From NCBI RefSeq assembly GCF_000328475.2, contig NC_026498.1:62001-126000 (forward strand): a stretch of DNA of 64,000 nucleotides, in the 5' to 3' direction. The DNA is from Mycosarcoma maydis (taxonomy: Eukaryota; Basidiomycota; Ustilaginomycetes; Ustilaginales). Positions 35,947 to 48,679 of this stretch are shown here, piece by piece. The position numbers were made by a program, and so were the translations under genes. The notes under the pieces were generated by a model that saw only the letters and a list, made by a program, of their open reading frames with translations, had not been told where the DNA came from and ran no database searches. Numbering within the stretch: position 1 is the first letter of the stretch; every line of letters starts with the position of its first letter.

Positions 35947-38900
35947 ACAGCAACTCCACGACCAGATCATCCATCTCGAGCCACAACCAGACTCGGCCGC
36001 CAAAAGTGCTCACCAAGTCATTCTCAGTGACCCGCAGCCTGCCCATGCTCTCGACGACGACAACGACGACAACGACGACAACCTCGAGGCACAGCAGCAA
36101 AGCGTCGCACATGACCCTGAACCATCCCCATCTGCCCACCCACACCAAGCGCAGCCGCAGTCTCACCATCTTCAGATCGCCATAGAACCGACCCCGAGGC
36201 GCCAACACACCTCCACTTGCCACCGCACCTCGGAGAAAATCGACATTGGCAGCACAGACTCAACACGATCCAGCTCCGATGCGAGACAGAGCGACCAGTC
36301 GACAACAAAGCCAAGACGCACAAAGAGGAAAAGCAAACATCCCGACGATGACGCCACCGTCGACCGCGTCGGTTTTCGAGAGCTCTACCGCTACGCCACC
36401 GTATGGGATCACATCTTTAACCTGATTGGTCTCATCGCCGCCGCCGCTGCAGGTGCCGTGCAACCGCTGATGACCATCGTCTTTGGTAGTCTCACCACCG
36501 CCTTTTTGGAATACTCCAACGCTCTGCTCTTTAACGGCGATATCCTAACCGCACGCGACCACCTCGACCACGAGATCGTCCACGGCGTCCTCTTCCTCGT
36601 CTACATCGGTATTGCCATGCTCGTCGCTACCTACGTTTACATGGCAGCTTGGGTCTACACCGGTGAGGTCATCACCCGAAGGACCCGTGAAAAATATCTC
36701 GAGGCCATCCTCCGTCAGGACATCGCCTACTTTGACCTTGTCGGCGCCGGAGAGATTACTACTCGCATCCAGACCGACATCCAACTCATCCAGGAGGGCA
36801 TCAGCGACAAGATCCCCATGTCGGTCATGTTCATCAGCGCCTTTGTCACCGGCTTCATCGTCGCCTATGTCAAGTCCTGGCAGCTCGCTCTCGCCTTGAG
36901 CTCCATGATCCCCTGCATCATCATCGCAGGCGCTCTCATGAACGCAGTCACCGCCAAGCTTCAACAGGCCGAGCTCGACCGCGTCTCCAAGGCCGCCTCG
37001 ATCGCCGAAGAGGCTCTTGCCACCCTCCGCACCGCTAAAGCCTTTGGTATCGAACACGACCTCGTCCAACTCTACGACCAAAGCAATCGCCAAGCCACCC
37101 GATTCGGCATCAAGCGCTCCCTCTACCAAGGCATCGGCATGGGCGTCTTCTTCTTTGTCATCTACAGCGGATACGCACTCGCATTCTACTTTGGCGCAAA
37201 ACTGCTCGCCAGCGGTCACATTGCCTCGGGCACCGTCATGAACGTCATCTTTTCAATCCTCATCGGCGCCTTTTCCATGGCCATGATGGCGCCCAACATG
37301 CAGGCTCTTTCCTACGCCTTTGCTGCCGGCGCCAAAGTGTTTGAGACCATCGATCGCGTTCCTCCCATCGACAGCTCCGATCCTAGCGGCTTGCGTCCCG
37401 AAGCGTGCCAAGGCCATCTCGAGTTTCACCAGATCGACTTTAGCTATCCCACTCGACCCGATGTGCCTGTTCTCGAAGCCTTTTCCCTCCAGGTTCCTGC
37501 CGGCAAAGTCACCGCCCTGGTCGGTGCATCTGGCTCGGGAAAGAGCACCATCGTCTCGCTCGTCGAGCGCTTCTACGATCCCGATGCAGGCGCAGTGCTG
37601 CTTGACTGTGTCGACGTGCGTGACCTCAACCTCAAGTGGCTTCGAACCCAGATCGGCCTTGTCAGTCAGGAACCCACACTCTTCTCCACCACCATTCGTG
37701 CCAACATTGCTCACGGCCTCATCAACACACCCTTCCAACACGCCTCGGAGCAGGAGCAGCAAAAACTCATCATCGATGCGGCCAACATGGCCAATGCACA
37801 TGGCTTCATCTCGCAGCTACCCAACGGCTACGACACCATGGTAGGCGAGAGAGGTTTTCTGCTCTCCGGTGGTCAGAAGCAGCGCATCGCCATCGCCCGC
37901 GCCATTGTCAAGAACCCGAGCATCTTGTTGCTCGACGAAGCCACTTCAGCGCTCGACACCCAGTCGGAAGCCGTAGTTCAGGATGCCTTGGAACAGGCCA
38001 GTCAGAACAGGACTACCATCACCATCGCCCATCGCTTGTCCACCATCAAGAATGCCGACAAGATCGTCGTCATGGGCAAAGGCGTCATCCTTGAAACCGG
38101 ACAGCACAACGAGCTGCTCGAGCTCAACGGTGCATATGCTCAACTCGTCGATGCGCAAAACATTCGTGCCAAGGTGGGCAACAAGATTGTCGAAGAGGGC
38201 GTCATTGACGATGACGATGACGACGACGATCAACAAGCTGCCCAGCCAGCCAAGTTTGTCGCCTCCAATGCCAAAGTCCCCCTTGCCGTCACCGATGACG
38301 CGAAAGCTGCCGTCCGACAAGAAGCCAAAGCCGAGATGCCCGCCGGACTCGAAAAGAGCGTCACACATCAAAGCGTCGCCAGTGCTATTCTACATCAACG
38401 CCAACGCGAGCAAGCCACCAGGGACGAGGAGCCAGAAAAAATCCCCTCGATCTTCTACCTGCTCTACCGCCTCGCCAAGATCAACCGCGATCATGTTTTC
38501 ACCCTCTACGTGCCCGGCGTCATCGCCTCGATCTGTTCCGGCGCTGCCTACCCGTGCTTCTCGCTCTTGTTCGGCCACGCGTTGCAGAACTTTTCGCTCT
38601 GCAGTGCTATCGGTGGCGGAGCTTGCCCGGAACCTGCACGCAGTACCATGTTGCACGACGCAAATCTCTGGGCGCTCTACTTTTTTGTGATTGCCATCCT
38701 TTGTACTTTGGCCATCTCGATCCAGACGTATACGCTGATGAAGGCATCTTGTGTGCTCATGGAGCGCATGCGACGGATGTCGCTTTTCGCCTACCTTCGA
38801 GCCGACGTATCCTACCACGACCAAGACGCGCATTCTTCCGGAGCCCTTAGCAACTCGTTGGCTGACAATTCGCAAAAGATCAACGGTCTCGTCGGAGTGA

Positions 38901-40255
38901 CGTTGGGAACCATCATCCAGTCGATCTCGACGCTGGTCACCGGTGCGATCATTGCGCTTGCCAACGGATGGAAGCTATCGCTCGTGGTGATTGCTTGCAT
39001 CCCTCTGACGCTCTCCGCAGGGTTTGTGAGGTTGCACCTCGTCGTTCTCAAGGATGCAAGGCTCAAGACAGCCTACGAGGGCTCGGCGGCCAAAGCATGC
39101 GAGGCGGCGGGAGCAATGCGGGTGGTTGCCTCGCTTACACGTGAACAAGACTGCCTCGAGATATACCGTCGAGAACTGGATGCTCCTAGTCGGATATCAA
39201 GAAACACAGCGTTCTACGGCAACTTTCTGTACGCTGTTTCGCAAGCGTTGCAATTCTGGATCATTGGTCTCGGCTTTTGGTACGGCTCGAAATTGCTCAT
39301 CAGTGGAGAGTACACCTCGGGTCAATACTTTACTATTCTGACCGCGGTGGTCTTCGGATCGATCCAAGCGTCCAACGCGTTTTCGTTTGTGCCGGACATT
39401 TCAAATGCCAAGACAGCTGCTTGGGATAGCATTAAGCTACTTGATATGGTTCCCGAGATCGACGTGACGAGCGACCAAGGAGAGGTGTTGGACAAGGTCG
39501 AGGGCCATGTGAGGTTGGACAAGGTTCATTTTAGATATCCGACGCGGCCGACAGTTAAGGTGTTGCGAGGAGTTGACATTGAGGTGAAGCCAGGAACGTT
39601 TGTTGCGCTCGTAGGTGCATCGGGGTGTGGGAAGAGTACGACGGTGCAGCTGATGCAGAGGTTTTACGATCCACTTTCGGGGAGGGTGTTGATAGATGGA
39701 AAGGATATTCGCACATTGAATCTGGCTGAGATTCGCAAGCACATGGCGTTGGTGTCGCAGGAACCTACACTGTACGATGGCTCGATTGAGTTCAACATCC
39801 GATTGGGGGCGTTCCAAGATGCGTCGAGCGTGAGTATGGATGATCTTCGTGCTGCCGCTGCATCGGCCAACATCTTAGCATTTATCGAGTCTCTGCCGGA
39901 TAAGTGGGATACGCAGGTGGGTGCGAAAGGGACCCAACTATCTGGAGGTCAAAAGCAACGCATTGCGATTGCTAGGGCGCTTATCCGCAACCCACGCATC
40001 TTGCTGCTGGACGAAGCAACGTCGGCGCTCGATTCAGATAGCGAAAAGCTGGTCCAGGAAGCACTCGATAAGGCGGCTGCTGGCCGAACCACAATTGCCA
40101 TCGCACATAGGCTCAGCACCATCTCACGCGCTGACCTCATCTACGTCCTCAAAGACGGCAAAGTGCACGAACATGGCTCCCACATCGATCTTCTGAATCG
40201 AAATGGCGTCTATGCAGATCTCGTCAGAATGCAGCACCTCCACGCACATGATTAG
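35843..40255 (+). CDS. Full ABCB-type transporter (MDR/Pmd1/Ste6-like)
   Basis: 1470 residues, one exon, TMD1-NBD1-TMD2-NBD2. The N-terminal 170 residues are disordered, with an Ala-Pro run (bases about 35919-35948) and an Asp-Asp-Asn run. NBD1 has Walker A GASGSGKST (561), signature LSGGQKQ (674) and Walker B ILLLDEATSALD. NBD2 has Walker A GASGCGKST (1258), LSGGQKQ (1366) and the same Walker B. Both signature and H-loop (AHRLSTI) motifs are intact, so both sites should hydrolyse ATP. An acidic Asp run and Lys-rich linker join the halves. The domain order and KSAEG-free linker match fungal multidrug/leptomycin exporters and the a-factor exporter Ste6; the sequence alone does not tell drug from pheromone transport. 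Confidence 0.9.
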
Positions 40256-40484
40256 CTCCTTTTAGCCACGTGCTGCGTTTCCACTAATCAATCACCAGCG
40301 CAGCCTTTTCTCGCATCTCGTCTACAGTGTGATGGTGCGTAGAACAAAGTGTCAAGCTGGAATAGCGGGGACGACGGATAGGCGCTCAAAGAAGGAAGAG
40401 CAGCGACACAGGCAGAAAGCACACGCTTTCAAGACTTAGGAAAAGCAAGTGGGATTCAAGGGACGACAAGGTTCGGAAGGTGGA

Positions 40485-42806
40485 TCACCAGTCTGTGGCA
40501 GTGACGTTGTTGACGAGAGGTTTTGCGGAATCCAAGAGACTCGAGGAATTCGAGTTGGCGTGATAGCCGAAACCGTCGAGCCAAGGGGTGTGTGTAGATC
40601 TGTTGCGCTCGAATGCGCCGATCTGAGCATCGCGCTGGAGGGTAAGCGCGATATCGTCGAGACCGTTAATGAGACAGTGCCTCGTGAATTCGGGAGTTTC
40701 AAAGCTGAATTTCTCTTTTCCATCGGCCGTAATGACGAGCTGATCGACCAGGTCGACAGTGATCTGCTTGCCCGCCTTGGCGTCTTGGGTAAGTCTCTGA
40801 ATCTGAGCGCGACTGAGCACGACCGGAAGCTGTCCGTTTTTCGTGAGGTTGTTGCGGAAGATGTCGCCAAAGCTTTCGGCGATCACGGCGCGAATGCCGA
40901 AATCAAGCAGCGACCAAGCCGCATGTTCGCGAGACGAGCCACACCCGAAATTCGGTCCTGTAACCACAAGGATCTTGCTCTGATCGTACGGCTTCTGGTT
41001 GAGCACAAACGCCGGGTCGGGCTCGCCCGTCTTGGCATCGTAGCGCAGTGGCCAGAACAGCGCCGAGCCGAGTCCTGTGCGTTTGATCGTCTTGAGAAAC
41101 TGCTTGGGGATGATCAGGTCCGTGTCGACGTTGGATCGTTCCAGTGGCGCCGCAATGCCAGTAAGCGTAGTGAACTTTTCCATTCCACCTCCGCTCGAAG
41201 AAATGTGCGATGCAGGTACATCGCGCAACGCATCTTCGTCCGTTAGCGCACCCGCACCCGCCGCAGCCACATTCGTCGGCGCAGGAGCAGGCGTCGCATC
41301 TACCAGGTACGATTTAGCGTCCGAGACCTCGATTTCAAACGCCGGCTTGGCCGCATCGCTTCCCACCTTGGCGGACGAATGACCAACCACTTTGCGAACG
41401 TCGGTCAGGTAGCCGGTCACAGCACAAGCTGCAGCCATGGCAGGCGACATGAGATGCGTGCGTCCACCTGCGCCCTGTCGGCCCTCAAAGTTGCGGTTCG
41501 ACGTGGAAGCACATCGCTCGCCAGGCGCAAGCTGGTCCGGATTCATGCCCAGACACATGGAGCATCCTGCCTCGCGCCAGTCGAATCCGGCCGCCTGGAA
41601 GATCTTGTCGAGCCCCTCGGCTTCGGCCTGCTTCTTGACCAGCCCCGAACCGGGCACGAGCATGCAGTACAGTCCATCTGCCACCTTGCGTCCGTGCAGC
41701 ACACGAGCAGCAGCGCGCAGATCCTCGATTCGCGCATTGGTGCACGACCCGATAAACACCTTGTCGATCTTGATCTTTTCCATCGGCGTCCCCGCTTCCA
41801 GGCCCATGTACTCGAGAGCGCGCGTCCACGCTTTCGCCTCAGCTTCGTTCGACGCGTTCTTCGGGTCCGGCACAGTGCCCGTGATCGCAACCACATCCTG
41901 TGGCGACGTACCCCAGGTAACTGTAGGCGGAATGTCTTTGGCATCGATCTTGATCACCGTGTCGTACTGCGCGCCCTCGTCACTGGGAAGCGTCTTCCAG
42001 TAGGCGAGCGCCTGGTCCCACGCTTCACCCTGCTTGGGTGCGAGAGGACGCCCCTTGATGTATTCGTACGTGATCTCGTCGGGGGCGATCAGACCGGCAC
42101 GTGCACCCGCTTCGATCGACATGTTGCAGATCGACATTCGAGCCTCCATGGAAAGGGAACGGATTGTCGAACCGGCGTACTCGATCACGTGACCCGTACC
42201 ACCGGCAGTACCAATCAGACCGATGATGTGCAGAATAATGTCCTTGGAGGTGACGCCTTGCGAAAGCTCGCCATCGACCTGGATGAGCATGTTCTTGGCG
42301 CGCTTCTGGAGCAGCGTCTGCGTGGCAAGCACGTGCTCGACCTCAGAAGTGCCGATACCAAAGGCGAGAGCACCAAAGGCACCATGCGTGGAGGTGTGCG
42401 AGTCACCGCAGACGATCGTCGCACCGGGCAGGGTGAATCCTTGCTCGGGACCGATGATGTGTACGATACCCTGACGGTTGTCCGAGAGACCAAAGAAGGT
42501 GAGACCGAACGCCTTGACGTTTTCCTCCAGCGTCATGCACTGTGTTCTCGAATCGACCTGCTCGACAAACGACTTTGTATCGCGGTACGACTTGCGCGAG
42601 GCGGTAGGGATGTTGTGGTCGACGGTGGCAAGCGTGCAGTCGGTTCTGCGCACTTTGCGGTTTGCATTGCGCAGACCTTCAAACGCCTGTGGCGACGTGA
42701 CCTCGTGCACCAAGTGACGGTCGATGTAGATGAGGCAGGTGCCATCCGCCTCCTCGTGGACGAGGTGCGAGTCAAAGATCTTTTCGTAAAGCGTTTTGGG
42801 TGCCAT
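40485..42806 (-). CDS. LEU1: 3-Isopropylmalate dehydratase (fused large and small subunits)
   Basis: 773 residues from ATG 42804-42806 ([16 protein letters not shown]). The frame is open to 43001 but that part is not family-like. The N-terminal LeuC part carries the 4Fe-4S cysteines: [10 protein letters not shown] and CSMCLGMN, plus [12 protein letters not shown]. The C-terminal LeuD swivel domain starts near [11 protein letters not shown] with [14 protein letters not shown] and [11 protein letters not shown]. Fungal Leu1 is this fused form and isomerises 2- to 3-isopropylmalate in leucine synthesis in the cytosol; it needs cytosolic iron-sulfur assembly. Length agrees with yeast Leu1 (779). 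The short His/Ser/Asn-rich C-terminus is ordinary. It converges on the ABC transporter gene, with about 230 bases between them. Confidence 0.95.
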   Translation of the reverse strand: MAPKTLYEKIFDSHLVHEEADGTCLIYIDRHLVHEVTSPQAFEGLRNANRKVRRTDCTLATVDHNIPTASRKSYRDTKSFVEQVDSRTQCMTLEENVKAFGLTFFGLSDNRQGIVHIIGPEQGFTLPGATIVCGDSHTSTHGAFGALAFGIGTSEVEHVLATQTLLQKRAKNMLIQVDGELSQGVTSKDIILHIIGLIGTAGGTGHVIEYAGSTIRSLSMEARMSICNMSIEAGARAGLIAPDEITYEYIKGRPLAPKQGEAWDQALAYWKTLPSDEGAQYDTVIKIDAKDIPPTVTWGTSPQDVVAITGTVPDPKNASNEAEAKAWTRALEYMGLEAGTPMEKIKIDKVFIGSCTNARIEDLRAAARVLHGRKVADGLYCMLVPGSGLVKKQAEAEGLDKIFQAAGFDWREAGCSMCLGMNPDQLAPGERCASTSNRNFEGRQGAGGRTHLMSPAMAAACAVTGYLTDVRKVVGHSSAKVGSDAAKPAFEIEVSDAKSYLVDATPAPAPTNVAAAGAGALTDEDALRDVPASHISSSGGGMEKFTTLTGIAAPLERSNVDTDLIIPKQFLKTIKRTGLGSALFWPLRYDAKTGEPDPAFVLNQKPYDQSKILVVTGPNFGCGSSREHAAWSLLDFGIRAVIAESFGDIFRNNLTKNGQLPVVLSRAQIQRLTQDAKAGKQITVDLVDQLVITADGKEKFSFETPEFTRHCLINGLDDIALTLQRDAQIGAFERNRSTHTPWLDGFGYHANSNSSSLLDSAKPLVNNVTATDW

Positions 42807-43285
42807 GTTTGCAAGCGTAAGGCAAACAGATCGAATGATGCAGGAAGGATGATGGAAGAAGACGAATAAGAAAATTGATCGGCTCGGTATTTGAGCGTGG
42901 TCTCTTGCCACCAAAGCAGCGAGCTTACGGGTCGTTACTCGTGCCTCTGTGTGACTCTGAAGGCTTGAACAGACGGAGGAGCGTCGTGTGCAGCCAGTCA
43001 CACTGACGTTGTGCGTACGTGAGATTCACGATTTCCAAGCATTTCCAAGCATACAGTATTCGTGATTCACGATTTTGACGATTCACGATTTTCCAATTTC
43101 TTCTCGTCAGCGTGAGTTGTGAGTGGAATTAGGACTCAACCGGAAATCCAAATTGTGAATCAAGTTGTGAGTCACGAAGCGCTTGGCTCGACTACGAAAT
43201 TACGCTTCTATTCGTGTTGTTGCTCGCAGCTCTCTTGCCTTGCAACACGAAGCGACCACCAGAGCCCACCGATTCAGGGTAACCA

Positions 43286-43330
43286 CCCACCTCTGGACGA
43301 CCCACCTCTGGACGACCCACCTCTGGACGA
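43286..43330. repeat. Three perfect copies of CCCACCTCTGGACGA
   Basis: 15-base unit, three exact tandem copies. In one plus-strand frame it would read Pro-Pro-Leu-Asp-Asp repeats, but no supported gene contains it. Confidence 0.95.
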
Positions 43331-46300
43331 AATCATCAACACGGTGGGACGTGAGCCACATAGTCCCTCCAATGAAGTAGACGTCCAATCGTAAATCCAA
43401 GTCGTGAGCACAGAGGCGTTCGAGTGAGTCCTACTCATTTGTCAGATCTAACAGCTGTAAAATTGCCTTCCGCCTCAAGCGGCGTGTATTCACAATCGTG
43501 AATTTCGAGTCATCGCGCAGTCAGCCTAATCACAAGTCGACAATTCGTGATTATGAATCGTGAATAGCGCAAAAAATCGTGATTCACCCGTTGTGCTGCT
43601 CTGCTCAACTTTTCACAAGTCGTGACTCGTGACTGTGATTTGTTGGAGTTTGCAAGCCGCTCTCTCAACCAATCAGGAAAGCTTGAGATGTCATCCCTCT
43701 TGCCAAACTCAAAGGCGCGCCCAGCTTCGGATCTCTTCGGACAAATGTCCGTGATGGGTTCCCCACTCTGCTTCGACGTTGCCACTCGCTGCGGCTCAAA
43801 CCACGAACACAGCGGCCAAAAGGCTTGAACTGAGCTTCTAGTCTCGCACATGTCTCGCACGCAGATCCTTGATCCACTCAACCAGACACTGCGCCTGTGC
43901 CTCGAGGTTCAGATTGGCAGACCCTTCATCCTGTGCGATTGGCTTTCTAGGCACTCGTGACTGATATGGGGCAGCGGATTGGCACGTTTGGTCGGGTGCG
44001 TTGCTCCATGCCCCGCAAAATCGCCCATTCAAGGGTTTACTGGTCATGACCGCCAAGTCCCAGAGCCATCTCCTTGCGCCAGACAGCTCCTCTTTTCGGA
44101 TAGCAGCGCATCTTTCTGCGAGACCGTACCGTACGACTGTTTATTTGCGCCATTGGATGGAAAAGCGAGAAACTGCGAGACTGCAATGGAGACTGCTTCG
44201 ACAGTCGATAAATTTTGAGGAATATGCTGCTTCAAAAAGCAATGCAACAGCATTACACCCAAGCTCGGCTGTGCACAGGACAAGACAGCTCAATTGCCAA
44301 AAAGAGGCTGTGAACTAAGAAAGCGAGATCTCTCGAATGCTGGACAAGCGCAAGACAGCAGCTTGTATTCAGGAGGGTGGCTGCTAGGATTGTGCTTGTT
44401 GATCTTGGGCAGTCATGCTGACCGATGCTCGAGTTCTGAATGTTGGCTGACAAACGTGCGCAAAGTCGCCGCCGATGGATCGTAGAACGTACTGAGCAGG
44501 CATCCATCCGCCCGTTGGTCGGGTTGAGTCGGCTTCGCAATTCGCCAGAGACATTCCGTTCCGCACGAGAGATATCGGAGTTCACATTCTTTCTCTCGTG
44601 TCTCCCTGGTGCGCATATCAGCATTGAGTGAACCTTGTTGTCCTCATTCATGTATACGCCAGCGCCAATCTAGACCCACCTGCCTATCTGAAAAATTGTT
44701 CCCATCGAACTTGCTGCCACATCAGTCAGCGTGTGTATCTTCGTAGTCACCCTGATTCGGTTTAAGAGTGCGGCCACCTCATTGACATGTAACATCTTTT
44801 GCCTCGATGCAATGTGATCGCCTCGCTTTCGACCATGCGACGCTGCAGCATGCATCGTCAACTCCAGCGCAAAGGGGAAACACAGCCTCGTCGTGCCTAA
44901 CTTGATCTCTGTGTATGTATGCCTGTGTGTGTCTTTTTGTCTCTCTGTTGTTCGTACGCTCTGCCTCTCCCTGTCTCTCTCGTGCATGCAGCGGCAACAC
45001 GAACAATCACGAATAGTTAGCGATAACAACATTCACGGTTTGTATTCGCAAAGATAAGCGCGTTCGTTCGCTGGCTTGAATTGCAGACTATTCCGCGAAC
45101 CAAGGTGAACATGCTTGACTTTGACATGGACGTTTCGGTGAGTGCTTCCTTGTCCTTGTTCTGCCGGCCTTGACTGACTGGCATCGCAGCAGTCTGCTAG
45201 CCTAATTTGAGCGGTCATCGGGCGGAAGCACGGCATTTCTCCTGCACGGCGAAACCCCGACGATGGGTAATGGACGGTAGGTGCCACAACGTACGTTCGG
45301 TTGTAACGGTCCGGCCGCACATTTGGGATCCAGCCTAACGCTCTGTCTACAACAGGGCAATCAAAGCGAGAAAAGAAGACAGCAAGCAAGTGGAATCAAG
45401 CTCGCGCCCGTTGCTGTTGCTCACGTCTCAGCGCCAGTCTTCCGCGAGCCAAGTTGACAAAACCCAATCGTGACTGTGCGCGCCGACCTAATCTATCAGT
45501 ATGGCTCAAGACCAGTGTCGGCCTGTTATCTGTCACACGTGACCGACTTAATGGTAAATGCAAACGTATCTTTTCCTGGCCCGCGGGCCTACTCTCGCTT
45601 AGAGCGCCACTGTGCGCGCGCGCTTCCATTTGCGATTCGTGCTTCACGATAAGGTACTGGAATAATCACGAATGATTTCAATCCAACCACAAACGCGTGA
45701 CTGTGACTTTGACTGTGACTTTTGACTGGATACCATCACACCAGTATGGTCGAATCGAATTCCGAATTCACGATTTTACACACCGCCGGCGGCGGAAAGC
45801 TTCCCGCTGGCCGCTGTCAGCTTGTGCCGCCACGCACTTGGACTGCGATCGAGGTTAGTAGATGTAATTGGACCAACCAGCTCTTGGCCCTTATTGCCCC
45901 GCTTCGCTTCGGATTGCAGATAGACGTGGGCCATCGCATCAGATGCGCTACAAAGCGCGACTTGTGGTTGATTCAGAGCTGCGTTGCGAGTCTGTCGGCC
46001 TCAGCACTGACTTGGTTTGCAATCCAGCAACTCGTTCGACCAAGTGAGTTTCTGCGGCTTCCCAGCGGCGAGACAGTCGCTGCAAGAAGATTCTGAACGA
46101 CCACCTTGACTCGATCGAGAATGGCGATATGCTCGCGTCGCGTGACAGGTGCCGTGCGTGTCAACAGTGAGATGCTCTAGTGTTGCTCCGGCCACGAGGC
46201 TCAATTGACTTAGGAACAAAAACGTTCCTGATTGGCTCAGATTCTGGCATCCGCTAAGTGAGCTGCAAGCGAATGCGATCAGATACAAGGCTCGCGACGT

Positions 46301-46448
46301 GGCCTGACTGTTGCTACTTCGCTATTGGCTCGGTCGCACTGCATTGTCTTTCGAAACGTCCAGACCCACTCGCATTTCGCTCTTTGGTGGCTTACCCCTC
46401 CGCCCACGAGAGGCGACCCACCCAGTTTCACTTGGTATCGCACCTTCT

Positions 46449-46743
46449 TGATAAGGCCAGCCGCGTGACCCCACGCTCTGCTGTGCTTGCTGAATGCGCA
46501 GACTTGCTATCGTCAGCCAAAGTAATCACAACTGCTTTTCATTCGCTGCCCGTTCCCTGTTCCCTGTTCCGTGTTCCTCGGTCCCCCGTCCCCGCGACAG
46601 GCCTCCTGCCTGAGCAATTTGGTATGTCCCGTATCTCTACCTTCTCCTCTCGTCAAGTGCCACTTTATCCTGGAAGCTGTGCGCATTTCTGACACCAAGC
46701 TGTTCCGAGCACGTTCGAGCCCACTTATCGTGAACGTATAAAG
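46449..46743 (+). promoter_or_regulatory. Permease promoter: three GATA-factor sites and a TATA box
   Basis: HGATAR sites: TGATAA at 46449-46454 (plus), CGATAG at 46507-46512 (minus) and CGATAA at 46725-46730 (minus). TATAAAG at 46737-46743 lies 60 bases before the ATG, followed by a C-rich leader. In fungi AreA/Nit2-type GATA factors switch on amino acid permeases under nitrogen limitation; applying that here is inference. Confidence 0.5.
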
Positions 46744-46802
46744 ATGGGTTTATCTCGAGCCATTGCCTCGGTTGTCTCCCCCCCCCATCTCCCTCATCCA
46801 CA

Positions 46803-48679
46803 ATGTCGTACTCTCCCAACGAAAAAGAGAAGACGGACTCGCTCAAGGGCGAGGTGGTCGCCACGCTCGAGGATGGTGTCGGTACCAACACCACCAACGC
46901 GTTCGATCAGCGCAAGGGCGAGGAGCTCAAGCACGCTCTGCTTCCGCGTCACATGGCCATGATTTCGATCGGTGGTGTGATCGGTACAGGTTTGTTCCTT
47001 GGTACCGCTTCTTCGCTTCACAATGCTGGCCCGCTGGGTCTGTGGCTTGGGTATCTGATCATGGGTTCCGTCTGTTACGCCATGATGATGTGTCTGGGTG
47101 AGATGATCTCGTACCTCCCTGTTCCCGGTGGTCACATCAAGCTTTCCGAGCGATTCGTCGGCAGGCCGCTCTCGTTCGCTATGGGATGGAACTACTGGTA
47201 CAACTGGGTAATTGTGCTCCCTGCAGAGCTTTCTGCCGCCGCAGTTCTCATGTCGTACTGGTCCGACGCGAGTCCTGCCATCTGGATCTCGGTGTTCCTC
47301 GTAGTAGTCGTCGCCATCAACCTGCTCGGTACTCGTGCCTATGGTGAGGCCGAGTTCTGGTTCGCCTCGATCAAGATCATCACCATCATCGGCCTCATTA
47401 TTCTCTCCATCTGCATCGACCTCGGTGCCGGCAAGCAGGGCCGCATCGGCTTCCGCTACTGGAAGAACCCCGGTCCCTTCACCCAGTATCACGGCATCAA
47501 GGGTTCTCTCGGCCAGTTCCTTGGCTGCTTCTCTGTGCTCATCAATGCTTCGTTTTCCTACATTGGTAAGCATCTCTCCAGTCTACTAGCGTCTTTGCAC
47601 ATCTTTCCCTGGTCCTGAGCGTGCTCAGCTCCGCTCGTGATCCTCGTTGGTCCATCACGATGTCGACTTGGCGTGCAATCGCGCGCACCATTTTTTAGCC
47701 GACGGTGCAGATATCTGATGGTTGCGTGTATTTCACTAACACTCTTGACTCGCTTGGGCTCATACTCGCTCGCTTATGCTCGTGCGTTTCTACAGGTACC
47801 GAGATTGTTGCTATCGCGTCTGCGGAAGCCAAGAACCCGCGCAAGTCGGTGCCGAGCGCGATCCGCAAAGTGTGGATTCGAATCTGCGTCTTCTACTTCC
47901 TGGGCACGTTTATGATCGGACTGATCTGCGCATCAAATACCCCGGAACTCACGGCGGGTAAGAAGACTGCGGCTCGTTCGCCGTTTGTGATTGGTATCCA
48001 GCAGGCGGGCTGGCGAGTGATTCCAAGTATTATCAATGGTGCACTTGTTACTTCGGCGGTTTCAGCGGCGTCCAGTGACTTGTTCACGTCGTCGCGCGCT
48101 TTGTACAGCTTGGCCATCAGCGGATCGGCTCCGCGCGTGTTTGCTCGAACCACTCGAGGAGGTCTGCCGTATGTCTCGGTAGCCGTCTCGGTGGTGTTCT
48201 CATTCCTCTCGTACATGTCGGTGAGAGATGGCGCAAGCACAGTGTTTGGATACTTTGCCAATATGACCTCGATCGCGGGTATGGTGACGTGGTTCTGCAT
48301 CGGTATCATGTACCTGCGCTTCCACAAGGCGATGAAGGTACAGGGCATGTCGCGCGATGTACTTCCTTACCAGTCATGGCTCCAGCCGTTCTGTGGCTAC
48401 TGGACCGTATCGAGCACGTTCGTCGTCATGCTCTTCAGCGGCTGGTCGATCTTCCTGAACGGAAACTGGTCGACGTCGGACTTTATTACCAACTACATCC
48501 CGATCCCCTTCTTCATCATCCTGTACCTTGGCAACTGGTTCTACAACCGCAACAACCGCGCTCACATCCCGGCGAACGAGGTCGATCTCATCACGGGCTT
48601 GCGCGAAATCCTCGACGCTGAACAGCCAGACGAGAAACCCACGACCATCGGCGGCAAAATTTGGGCCTTCATTTCCTAG
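46803..48679 (+). CDS. Amino acid permease (APC superfamily, yeast AAT type)
   Basis: Two exons, 46803-47565 and 47796-48679, joined across a 230-nt GT-AG intron (GTAAGC ... TACAG) that restores SYIG-TEIVAIASAEA; 548 residues. The N-terminal tail is hydrophilic; the first helix has the family signature MAMISIGGVIGTGLFLGTA. Later landmarks are FAMGWNYWYNWVIVLPAELSA, ELTAGKK, ASSDLFTSSRALYSLA and YLPYQSWLQPFCGYW-like sequence (DVLPYQSWLQPF). Twelve helices are expected. These are proton-coupled amino acid importers of the plasma membrane; specificity is not readable. The C-terminal tail IPANEVDLITGLREIL is typical. A TATA box and GATA sites lie upstream. Confidence 0.93.

Larger units (their letters stand above)
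42807..46802. other. 4 kb divergent spacer without a recognisable gene
   Basis: Between LEU1 (minus) and the amino acid permease (plus). Open frames are all shorter than about 150 codons, start in repeat words, and show no family motif. The left 800 bases are dense in TCACGA/TCGTGA words (43021-43092, 43496-43585, 43617-43637). A threefold 15-mer lies at 43286-43330, and a pyrimidine/TG-rich patch at about 44905-44990. It may hold a decayed element or a long regulatory region; I could not tell which. Confidence 0.5.

Noticed and set aside
41379..42869. 496-codon open frame on the plus strand antisense to LEU1
   Set aside because: No family motif; it mirrors the codon bias of the LEU1 coding strand, like the other long antisense frames in this GC-rich genome.
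42807..43001. Upstream ATG (43001) as the LEU1 start
   Set aside because: Adds 65 residues not found in the Leu1 family; [14 protein letters not shown] is the family N-terminus.
47705..47795. Permease second exon starting at ATG 47705
   Set aside because: That stretch is intron: it ends in TTTCTACAG and the family sequence resumes exactly at GTEIVA.
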